Position numbers and translations under genes: made by a program. From Manihot esculenta (lineage: Eukaryota; Streptophyta; Magnoliopsida; Malpighiales; Euphorbiaceae): 64,000 nt of DNA. Where the stretch lies: NCBI RefSeq assembly GCF_001659605.2, contig NC_035171.2, positions 5,286,886 to 5,350,885 on the forward strand. Reading direction: 5' to 3'. The notes under the pieces were generated by a model, which was not told where the DNA came from, did no database searches, and was given only the letters and a program-made list of their open reading frames with translations. Positions 9,968 to 20,585 of the stretch are shown here, one piece after another. Each line of letters opens with the position of its first letter. Within the stretch, counting starts at the first letter, position 1.

Positions 9968-12324
9968 TGTAAGACCCCGCTCGTTCTGACATCGGAATTC
10001 CTACTGTCCAGTGGAATCTCGGGTGTCGAATCCTCTTTGGGGGGTAGAGCAAGGGTAAAGGAAAGGTTTTCTAAAATGTTTTTAAGTGTTTTATGGTTTT
10101 AAATGAAAAAGAGTTGGGTTTTTGAAGAGAAAAGACCAAGGAGGCGTTTGCCAGGTTCGGCCGCCGAAAGTGAAGTTCGGCCGCCGAACATGGAAAGGCT
10201 TCGGGAGCGCCTTTGGCCTCCGAAAGTCTTGTTTGAACGAGCCAAGGTTCGGCCGCCGAAAGTGAGGTTCGGCCGCCGAACTTGCATGAGTTTAGGGGGC
10301 ACGTTAGGCCGCCGAAGGTCTTCGACCAGGCCACCTATAAAGGGCCCTCAGATCGGAAATGGGTGAGTTTTCTCCCCATTCTCGAGCTCAGGTGAGTTTA
10401 TGCCTTCCTTTGGTCGTTTTCGTGTTTTCTCTACCCATCTCTCAAGTTTTTCATGATTTCTACCTTTGTGTTTGAAGATTTAAAGCTTAAAGGGAGTTTT
10501 GGGAGCTTGGAGCTTTTGGAGCTTGGATTCTCCACACCTCCGAGTTAGTGATCACGCAACCCTCGATCTTCAAGAGGTAAGTGTAGATCCTTGCTTCCCT
10601 AGTGTTTTCATGAAGTTTAATGATGTTTTGATGGTTGTGTTTGGGTAGAAATGCATGTTTAAGGTTTATGTGGGTTTTATGCCCAATGTATGTTATGTGA
10701 TGTTGTATTGAGGAGTTTAAGTTAGTTTCTTTGCTCCTTTATGCTTGTGGGAGTGAGTATGCATGCTTGGGAGAGAGTATGTGAGGATTTGGGGTGTTTT
10801 GAGTTTGGTTTTTGGCTTGGCAGAATCGGACCTGTCGTCCAGAGGGGACCAGGTTCGGCCGCCGAAAGGAGTTTCGGCCGCCGAACCTGCATGGGAGGCA
10901 GTCTTTAGGCTGCCGAATGTGCCCCGAAGGAGGGACTTTCGGATCTGTCCAAGGGTTTCGGCCGCCGAACCTGCCGCCGAACCTGCCCGAGTTTCGTCTC
11001 TGGAAGGGACTTTCGGCCGCCGAAGGTGCCGCCGAAAGTGCCCTGTCCAGCCGTTTCTTGGGTGTTTTCTATGCATGTTTAAGTGATGTTTAGAGGGGTT
11101 TTAGGGGGTATGCTTATGAGTTGTTAGACTGTGTTTGGCACCTCATTCGAGTCCACCTGTGTAGGATCGGACCCGAGGGACCGAGGAGGCCAGTAGTGCT
11201 AGCAGTTGCAGAGTCAGTCAGCGTCTGCCAGGAGGTGAGTAGAACTAAATTTAATGTTTTATTTTAAGAAATTCTAATGCCTAAAGCATGAGCATGCATC
11301 ATGATTATGTATAGTAGGTTGATTGCACTAGTTCACGAATATGTTGAATTGCATTATTTCATGTTGATGCTGAGGTAGGTTTGGACCAAGGCGACTCCAA
11401 TAGCCCATATCTGTCATTGAGTCTTGTCTATGTCCTTTGAGAGCCGGACGAGTACCTGTAGGAAAGTCCATGTGAGCTCTCTGTGGACCAGACACCATGC
11501 TATGTCTATGTTAGTCCTGTGAGCTTCTTTGGGGAGCCGGGCACCGACAGAGGGATTTTTGGGGTCATGTCCGATCCTTGAGAGTAAAGATGCTAGCGAT
11601 TCAAGAGTACTCTCAGAAAACACTCCGTGGGGAATAGTTATCTGCATGAACCCCGAGACGGACCAGAGAAAGTTATGTGATTTACTTGTGTTATGATGCA
11701 TTTCATGAAAGCATGTAATTAATGAATGGTTTTTCCTGTTTCTACTCACTGGGCTTTTTAGCTCACCCCTCTCCCCTAACCCCAGTGTTGCAGGTTTAAG
11801 TCAGAGCTCAGAAGTCAGCAGAGTAAAGATTAAGAGACGTGTGTTTTATGTAATAGTTTACGTTTATGTTTCAGTTTAGTAGTTTTAGAAGTGGACATGT
11901 AATGTAAATTGAGATAATGTATGTAACTGATAGTAGAAGTAATGTTTATGGATTAGAGTGTGCTTGGCCCTATAGACTGGTTAATCCCTGTTGATGCATG
12001 GTTATGTAATGTTTTTATGTTGAGATGAGAACCAGGCTTGATGTATGTAATGTTGACCCAGCTAGAGCATTTGATGAGGGCTCTAGCATGGGAAAGTTTA
12101 TGTTCACAGTTATGTTGTAGCATACGGATCAAGCTTGGTGTATGTTCAGATGTCCAGTTTTTCATGTTTTTATAGTTAAGATTTAATCATGTATGGGATT
12201 TGACCAGGTAATAGTATGTATGTTTGGCTTGCTACGGGTCCCGGCGGCCTTAAGCCGATCTGGATCCTAGCGCCGGTGGCGGTTCGGGCCGTTACCATAG
12301 GGTACCGGTTTCCGGGCTGTTACA
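9968..12324 (+). mobile_element. Solo LTR S1 (2357 bp, chromovirus)
   Basis: TGTAAGACCC at the start and CTGTTACA at the end, with a perfect 5-bp duplication and no internal region. It is therefore a solo LTR left by recombination between the two LTRs of an element that had inserted into A. Its start resembles fragment H (15718-16742, reverse). Since A itself is very young, insertion and LTR-LTR recombination both happened after that. It carries a TATA box (10336-10341), two near-palindrome clusters (10155-10320 and 10855-11045), a donor-like CAAGAG/GTAAGTG (from 10577) and the conserved CTCACTGGGCTTTTTAGCTC block (about 11744-11797). Confidence 0.95.
10155..10341 (+). promoter_or_regulatory. 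S1 core promoter: near-palindrome cluster and TATA box
   Basis: Four TTCGGCCGCCGAA copies, partial GCCTCCGAAAG copies and a GCCGCCGAAGG lead into CCACCTATAAAGGG (TATAAA 10336-10341). The same order is seen in the other chromoviral LTRs here. Confidence 0.7.
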
Positions 12325-14414
12325 ACCATGTCCATTTCTATGCTATTACAGAGACTTCTCTTACTCTTGCTGACTTCTCTATCTACTCTGCACCTGCAAG
12401 ACTGGGGTTAGGGGAGAGGGGTGAGCTAAAAAGCCCAGTGAGCAAAAGTAAAAAAACATGATATTAATTCCTCCATTTTTAGGTATTTTATTCTCCATTT
12501 TATTATTAGCATTTGCTTTAATTCCACACTTTTTAGGTATATTATTATTCATTTTATTATTAGCATTTGCTTTAATTCCACACTTTTTAGGTATATTATT
12601 ATTCATTTTATTATTAACATTAAGTAACATAACTTTTACTTTACATGCTTTCATGAAATGCAACACATCACATTTAATCACATAAAGGATGGTATTGTCA
12701 CCATTAGTCCTCAACATCTCCAAATTCCAGGGGCGTAGAATGGGCCTCACTGGACCTTCTCTTACATAACATAACATAACATTCCAAGTGCCAGGGGCGT
12801 AGAATGGGCCTCACTGGACTTTCTCTTACATAGTACCAGGGGCGTAGAATGGGCCTCGCTGGTCGTCCATAACATATCATCATAACATAACATCAGAGGA
12901 CTATGGATCATCCAACAACCATCCACATCAACATCAAATTATGCAATGCAACATATTCGTGAATTTCTAATGCAAACATCCTGAAACATCGCATGGCATT
13001 AATGATGCATGAGTATGCTATCAGATTTATTCATTTATTCATTTATTCATTACTTAAAAACTTAGGGAATAATCCCACTCACCTGGTGACCGAAGCTTTA
13101 ACGACGGACTCTGAAAGACTATCTCACAACCGGGGGTCTCGGGTCCTCGGGTCCGAACCTACACAGGTGGACTCAAATGAGGCACCAAACAACAAGAACA
13201 TAACTCTAAACATACCCCCAAAAACCTCCTAAAAACACCTCAAAACATCCCTAGAAAACATGCAAGAAAAGGCTGGGAAGGGCACTTTCGGCGGCACCTT
13301 CGGCGGCCGAAAGTCCCTCCAGAGCCGAAAGTCAGGCAGGTTCGGCGGCACCTTCGGCGGCCGAAACTCCCAGACAGAGACGAAACTCATGCATGTTCGG
13401 CGGCACCTTCGGCGGCCGAAAGTCTCGGACAGAGCCGAAACTCCAACTTTCGGGGGCAGGCTTCGGCAGCCTAAAGCTGCCTCACAAGCCATGTTCGGCG
13501 GCCGAAACTCCCTTCGGCTGCCGAACCTGGTTTCTGCCAAGGGCAGAAACTTGGCTCCTCTTGCCTCCAAGTTTCCCAAACTTCTTAAACATGCATAAAA
13601 CTCTTCTACAACACTCATACACAAGCATGCAAGCTCCTAGGGGCCTCCAACAAGCTTAAACCCCAACTACAACACACAAGCAAGCCACATTGCACATAAA
13701 CACACATTAAAACCATGGATTTCTCATAAAAACCCATCAAGCCTACTCATGCATTTCTACCCCAAAAAACTTGCATAAAACTTACTTAAAACACATATAG
13801 AACTAGAGATCGGCTCTTACCTCTTGAAGATCGAGAGAGAAACGATCCTAGCTCGAAGACGGGGAGATTCGGGTTCTTGAACCTCAAAGCTCCAAAACTT
13901 GCTTAAACTTTAAAACTCTTCAAAAACAAGATGTAACTTGTTAAGATCTAAAGGATTTGAGGAAAAACACTTAAAATGACCATAGGAGGGCTAAAGCTTA
14001 CCGTCGGCCGAAATGGGAGAGAAAACCTCGCCTGTTTCGGTCACGGGGTCTCTTATAGGGCTGGTTCTGCCACCTTTCGGCGGCCTAACGTGCCCCCACA
14101 CCTCATGCATGTTCGGCGGCCGAACATGAGGTTCGGCGGCCGAACCTTGAGTCTTTCAAACAAGGCTTTCGGAGGCCTAAAGCGCTCCCAAAACCCCACC
14201 ATGTTCGGCGGCCGAACCTCACTTTCGGCGGCCGAACCTGGCAAAGCCTCCTTTGGTCTTTTTCATTCAAAACTCAATTTCCTTTTTGCTTAAAAACATA
14301 AAATACATTAAAAACATTTTATAAAACATGGTTTTACCCTTCTAGAGGTTTCCGACATCCGGGATTCCACCGGACGGTAGGAATTCCGATACCGGAGTCT
14401 AGCCGGGTATTACA
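12325..14414 (-). mobile_element. Element A 5' LTR, outer piece
   Basis: Continuation of the 5' LTR after S1 (its first five bases are the S1 duplication). It contains the TATA motif (CTTATA on the plus strand, 14052-14057), the proximal cluster 14076-14240, the splice-donor-like site and the distal cluster 13283-13534. It ends in TTACA next to the CACTC duplication at 14415-14419. Confidence 0.95.
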
Positions 14415-15717
14415 CACTCACCTCTGGCTGACTCTGTATAAACTCTGCAGGTTCTGTAGCAGTGCTCACTGCTGACCACTCTGGTTCCTCTGATCTGTTC
14501 CTACACAGATGGACACATATGAGGGACCAAACCAACTCTAGAACATCTCTATAAACTCCCCCAAAAGCCCTCTAAAAGATCCTAAAACAATCACACATAG
14601 CATGCATAAGAAGGCTGGACAGAGCACTTTCGGCGGCAGGTTCGGCGGCCGAAAGTCTTGTTCAGAGACGAAACTCACATACTTTCGGCGGCCGAATCCT
14701 CTACCTTCGGCGGCCGAAAGTCCTCTTACTAACCTTCGGGGGCACCTTTGGCAGCCGAAAGTCTCGTCCAGAAACGAAACTCAACCTTCGGCGGCACTTT
14801 CGGCGGTCGAACCTTGCCTCCAGAGACGAAAGTCCAAATTTTTGGAAGCAAGCTTTGGCAGCCGAAACTGCCTCCACAAGGGTTTCGGCGGCTGAACCTT
14901 CCTTCGGCGGCCGAACCTGGCTTCGCCCGAAGGGCAGAGACTTGCTCTGCTTCATGCAAACTTTCCCCCAAACCTTCACAACATGCATAACAACTACTCC
15001 CAACTAGCACATACCATAAAACATGCATAAAGAGGTCTAAAACTAACCTATAACCTCAACAAACATCACAAATAACACTTCAACATACTTGAACATGCCA
15101 AGATCACCAAAATCCCATCTAAACCTAAACATGCATACTACCCATACAAACTTCTTAAAACCTTCAAAAATCATACTAGAAGCTTAGGATCTTCACTTAC
15201 CCCTTGAAGAACTCAAGGTTGAAGGATCCTAACGTGGAGTTATGAAGAAAATCTCTCCCAAAGCTCCAAGCTCCCAAACTTTGCTCTTTTTGCTAAAAAC
15301 CTTCAAAACATCCCAAAACTCTTAAAACCTTGAAAGATTTGGTGAAAAACATCAAAAACATGAAAGTCAACTTGGAGAGGGTTGTTACTCACCTTTGGCT
15401 GCGGGTGAAGGAGAAATATCCTCCTCTCACCGACCTTTGGCCCTTTTATAGGTGGCTGGCCAGACCACCTTCGGCAGCCGAACGTGAAGCCGAAACCATG
15501 CAATGTTCGGCGGCCGAAAGTGACCTTCGGCGGCCGAACCTTTGCATTTCTCCCTTGTTGCTTTTCATTAAAAAACTCTTTCTCTTTAACTCTTAAAACA
15601 TTAAAACCAACTTAAAACACTTTTAAAACATATGTATTACCCTCCTAGAGAATTCCGACACCCGAGATTCCATCGGACTACAGGAATTCTGATGCCGGAC
15701 TCTAGCCGGGTATTACA
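14415..15717 (-). mobile_element. B1 5' LTR, right piece
   Basis: Matches 58926-60228 with roughly 20 visible substitutions, so it is clearly older than the A LTR pair. It includes near-palindromes (14620-14920, 15465-15545), a donor-like site (GTAAG complement at 15196-15200), a TATA motif near 15444-15450 and the CCGGGTATTACA end at 15717. The first five bases duplicate 1791-1795. Beyond 15717 comes unrelated LTR sequence (H), so 15717 is the outer end of B1. Confidence 0.9.
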
Positions 15718-16742
15718 GAAAACATGCAAAGGAAGGCTGGACAGGGCACCTTCGGCGGCCGAATCCCCACTCCAGAGACGAAAGTCAGGCATGTTCGGCG
15801 GCACCTTTGGCGGCCGAAAGTCTCCCCCAGAGATGAAAGTCCAAATGTTCGGGGGCAACCTTAGGCAGCCGAAACTGCCTCCATAAGTGGTTCGGCGGCC
15901 GAACCTGAGTTCATCCAGAACCCAGCTTCGTGCACAACCAAGCCCCCCAAACCTCCAAACTCCCACAACATGCATCCAACCTCTCCAAAACATGCACAAA
16001 CACTTAACTAAGCATATAGGATTTTAAAACACACTAAAACTCCAACAAACAACATACATAAACAAGCTTTCACCATCAAAACACCAAAAACACCCTATTT
16101 ACCCTAAACATGCAAACCTACCCAAAAACTCCATAAAACCTTCTTAAATCATGAAAAGAAGTTCTGGATCTTCACTTACCTCTTGGAAACAAGTAGATGA
16201 ACGATCCAAACGTGGAGCTTTGGAGCAACTCTCCTCCAACACCACCAAACTTCCAAAACTAGGGTTTATAGCTCAAAAGCTACAAAACACTATTAAAACC
16301 ATCAAAACCTTGCATGATTTGGTGAAAACATGATGAAATCTCAAGGAGAACCCTACTCTCACCTCTGCCTATGCAAATGGAGTCAATCCTTATCCATTTG
16401 CAGACTGAGGGACCCTTTATATGTGACTCACCGCCTCACCTTCGGCGGCCAAAGCTGCAAGCAAAACCATGCAACGTTCGACGGCCGAACTTGGAGTTTC
16501 GGAAGCCAAACCTAGGGCACTTTCGGCGGCCGAACATCACGTTCGGCGGCCGAATCTGGTAAAAGCCTTCTTATTCTTTTCTCTTCAAAACTCAACTCTT
16601 TTCTAAACCAAAACCTTAAAAACACTTAAAAAATTTTAGAAAACCTTTACTTAACCCTTGCTATACCCCTCAAAAAGGATCTGACATCCGAGATTCCACC
16701 GGACGGTAGGAATTCCGATGCCTGAACGAGCGGGGTCTTACA
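15718..16742 (-). mobile_element. LTR fragment H (minus), host of B1
   Basis: A chromoviral LTR, sense on the minus strand, starting TGTAAGACCCCGCTCG at 16742 like S1. It has near-palindromes at 16438-16555 and 15740-15905, a TATA motif (16415-16421 complement) and a donor-like site (16175-16179 complement). It is cut at 15718 by B1, whose other flank is off-window, so whether H is a solo LTR or part of an element cannot be told. It abuts G1 gag at 16743; GATTG there may be its target duplication. Confidence 0.8.
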
Positions 16743-18276
16743 GATTGCCCTTAGACAAGCTCAACCAGCTCAACAGCCTCAGCAACCTAGGCCATGTGGT
16801 ATATGTGCCTACGTGGGACACGCAACTGATCAATGCCCCACACTTCAAGAAGAGGACCAGCACGTTAATGCAATTGGAGGATATAACAACCAGGTAAGAC
16901 GTGATCCTTATTCTAACACTTATAATCCAGGTTGGAGAGACCACCCCAATTTCAGCTATGCAAGGGGTAACAATTATCAGAGCTATCAAAGGAATCAGGC
17001 CCCACCAACCACCCAAAATTCTCAAACCAACCATGATGAGGGAATGAATGAAATGAGAGATTCAATCCGTACTCTCCAACTGCAAATGGGAAAAGTGCTG
17101 ACTGAAATGAGCAGATCAAAGACTCAAGGTAAGTTACCTTCTCAAACAGAAGACAATCCTAGAGAGAATGTGAATGCTATTACATTGAGAAGTGGGAGAG
17201 AGCTTCAAGATACCAAGACTAGAGAGCCAGAAACCATTCCTGCGCAAGAACCAGAGGTTTCAGCTGAAACCATTCCTGCGCCACTTCCACCTGAGCCAGC
17301 CAGCCAGCCTCCAGCGTAAACTGAAACACCTTCTGCGCAAAAGGATGATCCCAAGGTACGTTTTCAAATTCCACATCCTTTTCCAAAGAGATTTGAAAAA
17401 GCACAGAAAGAAAAAGAAGAAAGGGAGATCCTTGACACCTTTAGGAAGGTACAGATCAACATACCTCTGCTAGATGCGGTTAAGCAGATTCCCAAGTACG
17501 CAAAATTTCTAAAAGAGCTTTGTACCAATAGAAGGAAACTTGCAGAGAGGGAAAAGGTAAGTGTAGGTGAAGTTGTTACTGCTGTCATTAAAAGAGAACT
17601 CCCAACCAAATGTAAAGACAAAGGCATGTTTGCAATTTCTTGTAAAATAGGGAATGTTGGGATTAAGAAAGCTATGTGTGATCTTGGTGCATCCATAAAT
17701 GTTATGCCCCTTTCCATTTACAATTCTTTAAATGCAGGTGCACTGAAAGACACTAGAGTTGTGATCCAGCTAGCTGACAGATCCGTGGTATACCCAAAAG
17801 GAGTGCTCGAAGATGTTCTAGTGCAAGTAAATGAGCTCGTCTTCCCTGCAGACTTTTATGTGATTGATACTAAGGAGGACCACTGCAGCACTTCTTCTGA
17901 CATCCTTCTTGGACGTCCTTTCTTGAGCATCGCCAGAACCAAAATAGATGTGTATGATGGCACCCTGACCATGGAATTTGAAGGGGAAGTGATTAAATTT
18001 AATGTCTATGATGCTATGAAATTTCCCCATAATTTATCCCCTGTTTATGGTTTAGACATGATTGATTGTTTGAGTCAAGAGATTTTTAATGAGAATCATG
18101 ATGATGTACTAAACAATGACCTCTGCAGGGAACCAGGTCTGAAAAGTGAAAAACCAAAGTTGACAGAAATCGTCTGCAGCATCCAGCAACTGAGCTGCAG
18201 ACCACTGCAGGAAGAACAGGTGGCGATCGCACCACTTCAGAAGGGACTGCAGAACCTGTCGCAGAAGCCCTTTTAG
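16743..18276 (+). pseudogene. gag-pol: G1 gag (C-terminal part) and protease, Athila-like
   Basis: The frame is open from 16744. It encodes a zinc knuckle CGICAYVGHATDQC (C-X2-C-X4-H-X4-C), the NTYNPGWRDHPNFSYA segment typical of this family, a Lys-rich linker, and a protease with the DLGAS core and ILLGRPFL. The part before the knuckle is missing because H inserted there. Nonsense codons are TAA at 17317-17319 and TAG at 18274-18276, all in one frame with the integrase downstream. Gag and protease are continuous in this copy, unlike D, where a one-base deletion separates them. The region after the protease (about 18200-18480) is a hypervariable linker containing TTCGG near-palindromes. Confidence 0.88.
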
Positions 18277-18295
18277 CTTTCGCAAAGAGCCATTC

Positions 18296-18356
18296 TTCGG
18301 TCGCCGAACTTCACCATCCTTTGGCCGCCGAGCCCCACTCACCTTCGGCCGCCGAA
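18296..18356 (+). repeat. TTCGGCCGCCGAA motifs inside the G1 pol linker
   Basis: TTCGGTCGCCGAA at 18296-18308 (one mismatch), a TTGGCCGCCGAG variant at about 18321-18332 and an exact TTCGGCCGCCGAA at 18344-18356. The motif is otherwise characteristic of the chromoviral LTRs, yet here it lies in the coding linker of an Athila-like element. Confidence 0.8.
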
Positions 18357-18484
18357 GTCTTCTCCACAGCTCCCATCGCAGCCCTTTCAGCCTCAGTCGC
18401 AGAACAGCCATGCAGTCACACCTCTTCAGTCTCCAATGCAGCCTCCAGATCCAGTACAGACAATCCAGGAGCAACCAGAATCCT

Positions 18485-19815
18485 CTTCACAGCAAATTCT
18501 GAAGTATGAAGAAAGTGAGAATCACCTCTATAAGCAGATCTGCTATACTCAGGATGATGAGCCATGGTATGCCGATATCGTGAACTACCTTGCTACAGGT
18601 AATCTACCTTCTGACATGCCCAAACACACAAGAGACAAAATAAAGAATGATGCAAAATACTATGTTTGGGATGAACCATACCTGTGGAGACACTGTTATG
18701 ATCAAATGATAAGGAGATGTATTCCAGATCAAGAAATTACTTCAGTGCTCACATTCTGTCACTCATACAGTTGCGGTGGTCATTTTGGACCATGAAAGAC
18801 AGCCCATAAAATACTTGAATGTGGATTCTTTTGGCCCACTCTTTTTCGAGATGCTAATCTGTTTTGCAAGACATGTGGTAGATGCCAACAAATAGGAAAT
18901 CTTGGCAACAAAAGCCAAATGCCACAAAACTCCATCATGGTTTGTGAGGTATTTGACGTATGGTGCATAGACTTCATGGGCACCTTCCCACCCTCTTTTG
19001 GATACGCTTACATCATTCTTGCAGTGGATTATGTGTCCAAATGGGTGGAGGCCAAAGCAACCAAGACAGATGATGCAAGGGCAGTAGTTGATTTTGTGAA
19101 AACTAACATTTTTGCTAGGCATGGAGTTCCGAAAGCAATCATCAGTGACAGAGGCACACACTTTTGCAACAAGGTAGTTGAAAACCTTCTCAAAAAACAC
19201 AATGTGGTGCACCGAACATCCATAGCCTACCATCCTCAGACAAATGGACAAGCCGAAGTGTCCAACAGGGAGATCAAAGCCATTCTAGAAAAGACCGTGT
19301 CCCCCAGCAGAAGGGATTGGAGCACAAAGCTGGAGGACGCCTTGTGGGCATACAGAACAGCCTACAAAACACCCATAGGTATGTCTCCTTATAGATTAGT
19401 CTATGGCAAAGCATGCCACCTCCCAGTTGAGATAGAACACAAGGCCTATTGGGCTATCAAGAATTGCAACATGGATCTAAAGGAAGCTGGACACCATCGA
19501 AAGTTGCAACTGCAAGAACTAGAAGAGATAAGAAGAGAGGCATATGACACCTCATGGGACTACAAAACCAAGATCAAGGCCTCCCATGACAACCGAATTT
19601 CAAGAAAGCATTTTGAGGTTGGTGATAAAGTCTTACTTTTTGATTCCCGTTTGAAATTGTTTCCAGGAAAGCTTCGGTCTAGGTGGATTGGACCATTCAT
19701 TGTTGAGCACACTTACCCTCATGGAGCCATAGACATTCGCAGTATAGATACAGGGAAGCAATTCAAGGTAAATGGTCATCGCTTGAAGCCCTTCTATGAA
19801 GGATTTACAGTATAG
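18485..19815 (+). pseudogene. pol: G1 integrase, Athila-like, RT and RNase H deleted
   Basis: It begins with the segment that normally links RNase H to integrase ([16 protein letters not shown]), directly after the protease linker, so about 1.5 kb encoding RT and RNase H is gone. The integrase zinc finger ([11 protein letters not shown] ... CGRCQQ) is broken by TGA at 18793-18795. The catalytic core follows with D in CIDFMG, D in ISDRGTHF and E in AEVSNREIK. The C-terminal part ([19 protein letters not shown]) is complete to the stop at 19813-19815. The frame is shared with G1 gag-protease. Clearly non-functional as an enzyme set. Confidence 0.9.
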
Positions 19816-20585
19816 CTAGTGGAAGAGATTCCATTAGATCGTCACTCACTTTGAATAAGACTCCATCGCACCATGCCATCCACACCAAGGGAAGTACTCA
19901 GTTTATTTGTTCTTTTATGTTTCCTATACATTGAGGACAATGCATGAATTAGGTGTGGGGGTACGACATTTTAATTTTTCGCTTTAGACACATTTTTCCT
20001 TTCAGTTTTGCGTTAGCCTTGCTTTTAGCTTGCTTCCGCCTTGCTTTTTCCTTTCAGTTTGATTATGCTTTGCGTTCCTTTCAGTTTGATTAGCCACAGT
20101 TTTGAAATTTTTTTCATTTTTGCTTTCAATAACACACACAACCACAGTCTTATTCTTTTTGATTTGCTTTACTCAAATTGATGAGCTATGTTGAATGAGC
20201 TTTTCTTTCCATGATCCCATTGATGTGATGACTCTTTAAACCTATGTTGAATCAATTGCAATGAGATGTTTTCATTTTTGGGAATTGCCTTTTGAATTGA
20301 ATCTTTGAGCTTGCCATGGTGAAAAATATATTGATGACACTCATTTGAGAGAATGGATTGAAATTTGTGTGAATGAACTTAACATGACTTATTTTAGCGA
20401 TTGGTGTTGATTTGCCCCAATCATTGAGAGAAAAAAATTCAGCAAAGGCAAAGACCTCAAAAGCACAAAAAGAAAAAAATTGTTCCAATGGTCAAAAAAC
20501 TATGAACAGAGCTAGTAGCCACTTGGACAGGTGACCAACTGAAAAATATAAATCTTCACATCAAAAATAGGTTGGTGACTTTTCC
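19816..20585 (+). other. G1 3' untranslated region with hairpin and PPT-like tract
   Basis: Contains a stem-loop at 19929-19942 (arms CATTG and CAATG, loop AGGA), then AGGTGTGGGGGTA at 19951-19963, then AT-rich sequence homologous to 31830-32300. There is no env-position ORF, unlike D. The region is cut at 20585 by element F. Confidence 0.75.

Larger units (their letters stand above)
9336..13820 (-). other. Predicted leader intron of element A (interrupted by S1)
   Basis: In the sense direction the donor is CAAGAG/GTAAGAG (GTAAG at 13816-13820), about 230 bp after the TATA motif. The acceptor is TTTTTCAG ending at 9336, nine bases before the gag ATG, with a branch-point-like GCTAATG about 35 bases upstream. 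Without S1 and its duplication the intron would be 2123 bp. It would remove the PBS, the distal near-palindrome cluster and many upstream ATGs. Splicing is inferred, not observed. Confidence 0.55.
1796..14414 (-). mobile_element. Element A: complete, young Tekay-like chromovirus
   Basis: Complete LTR retrotransposon on the minus strand: 5' LTR 9578-14414 (holding solo LTR S1), PBS 9563-9574, gag-pol 4378-9327, PPT 4271-4285, 3' LTR 1796-4270. Both LTRs are 2475 bp once S1 and its duplication are removed. I see three differences: one near 1816 versus 9598, and two in the repeat around 2697-2721 versus 12841-12865. At a commonly assumed plant LTR rate (1.3e-8 per site per year) that is some tens of thousands of years. 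With all coding domains intact it is the one candidate autonomous element here. S1 in its 5' LTR probably damages its present transcription, since S1 falls downstream of the TATA box within the leader. Confidence 0.95.

Noticed and set aside
16743..19815. Host protein gene with retroviral-like domains
   Set aside because: Three nonsense codons, missing RT/RNase H, and the adjacent 3' UTR with PPT-like tract show it is a retrotransposon relic.
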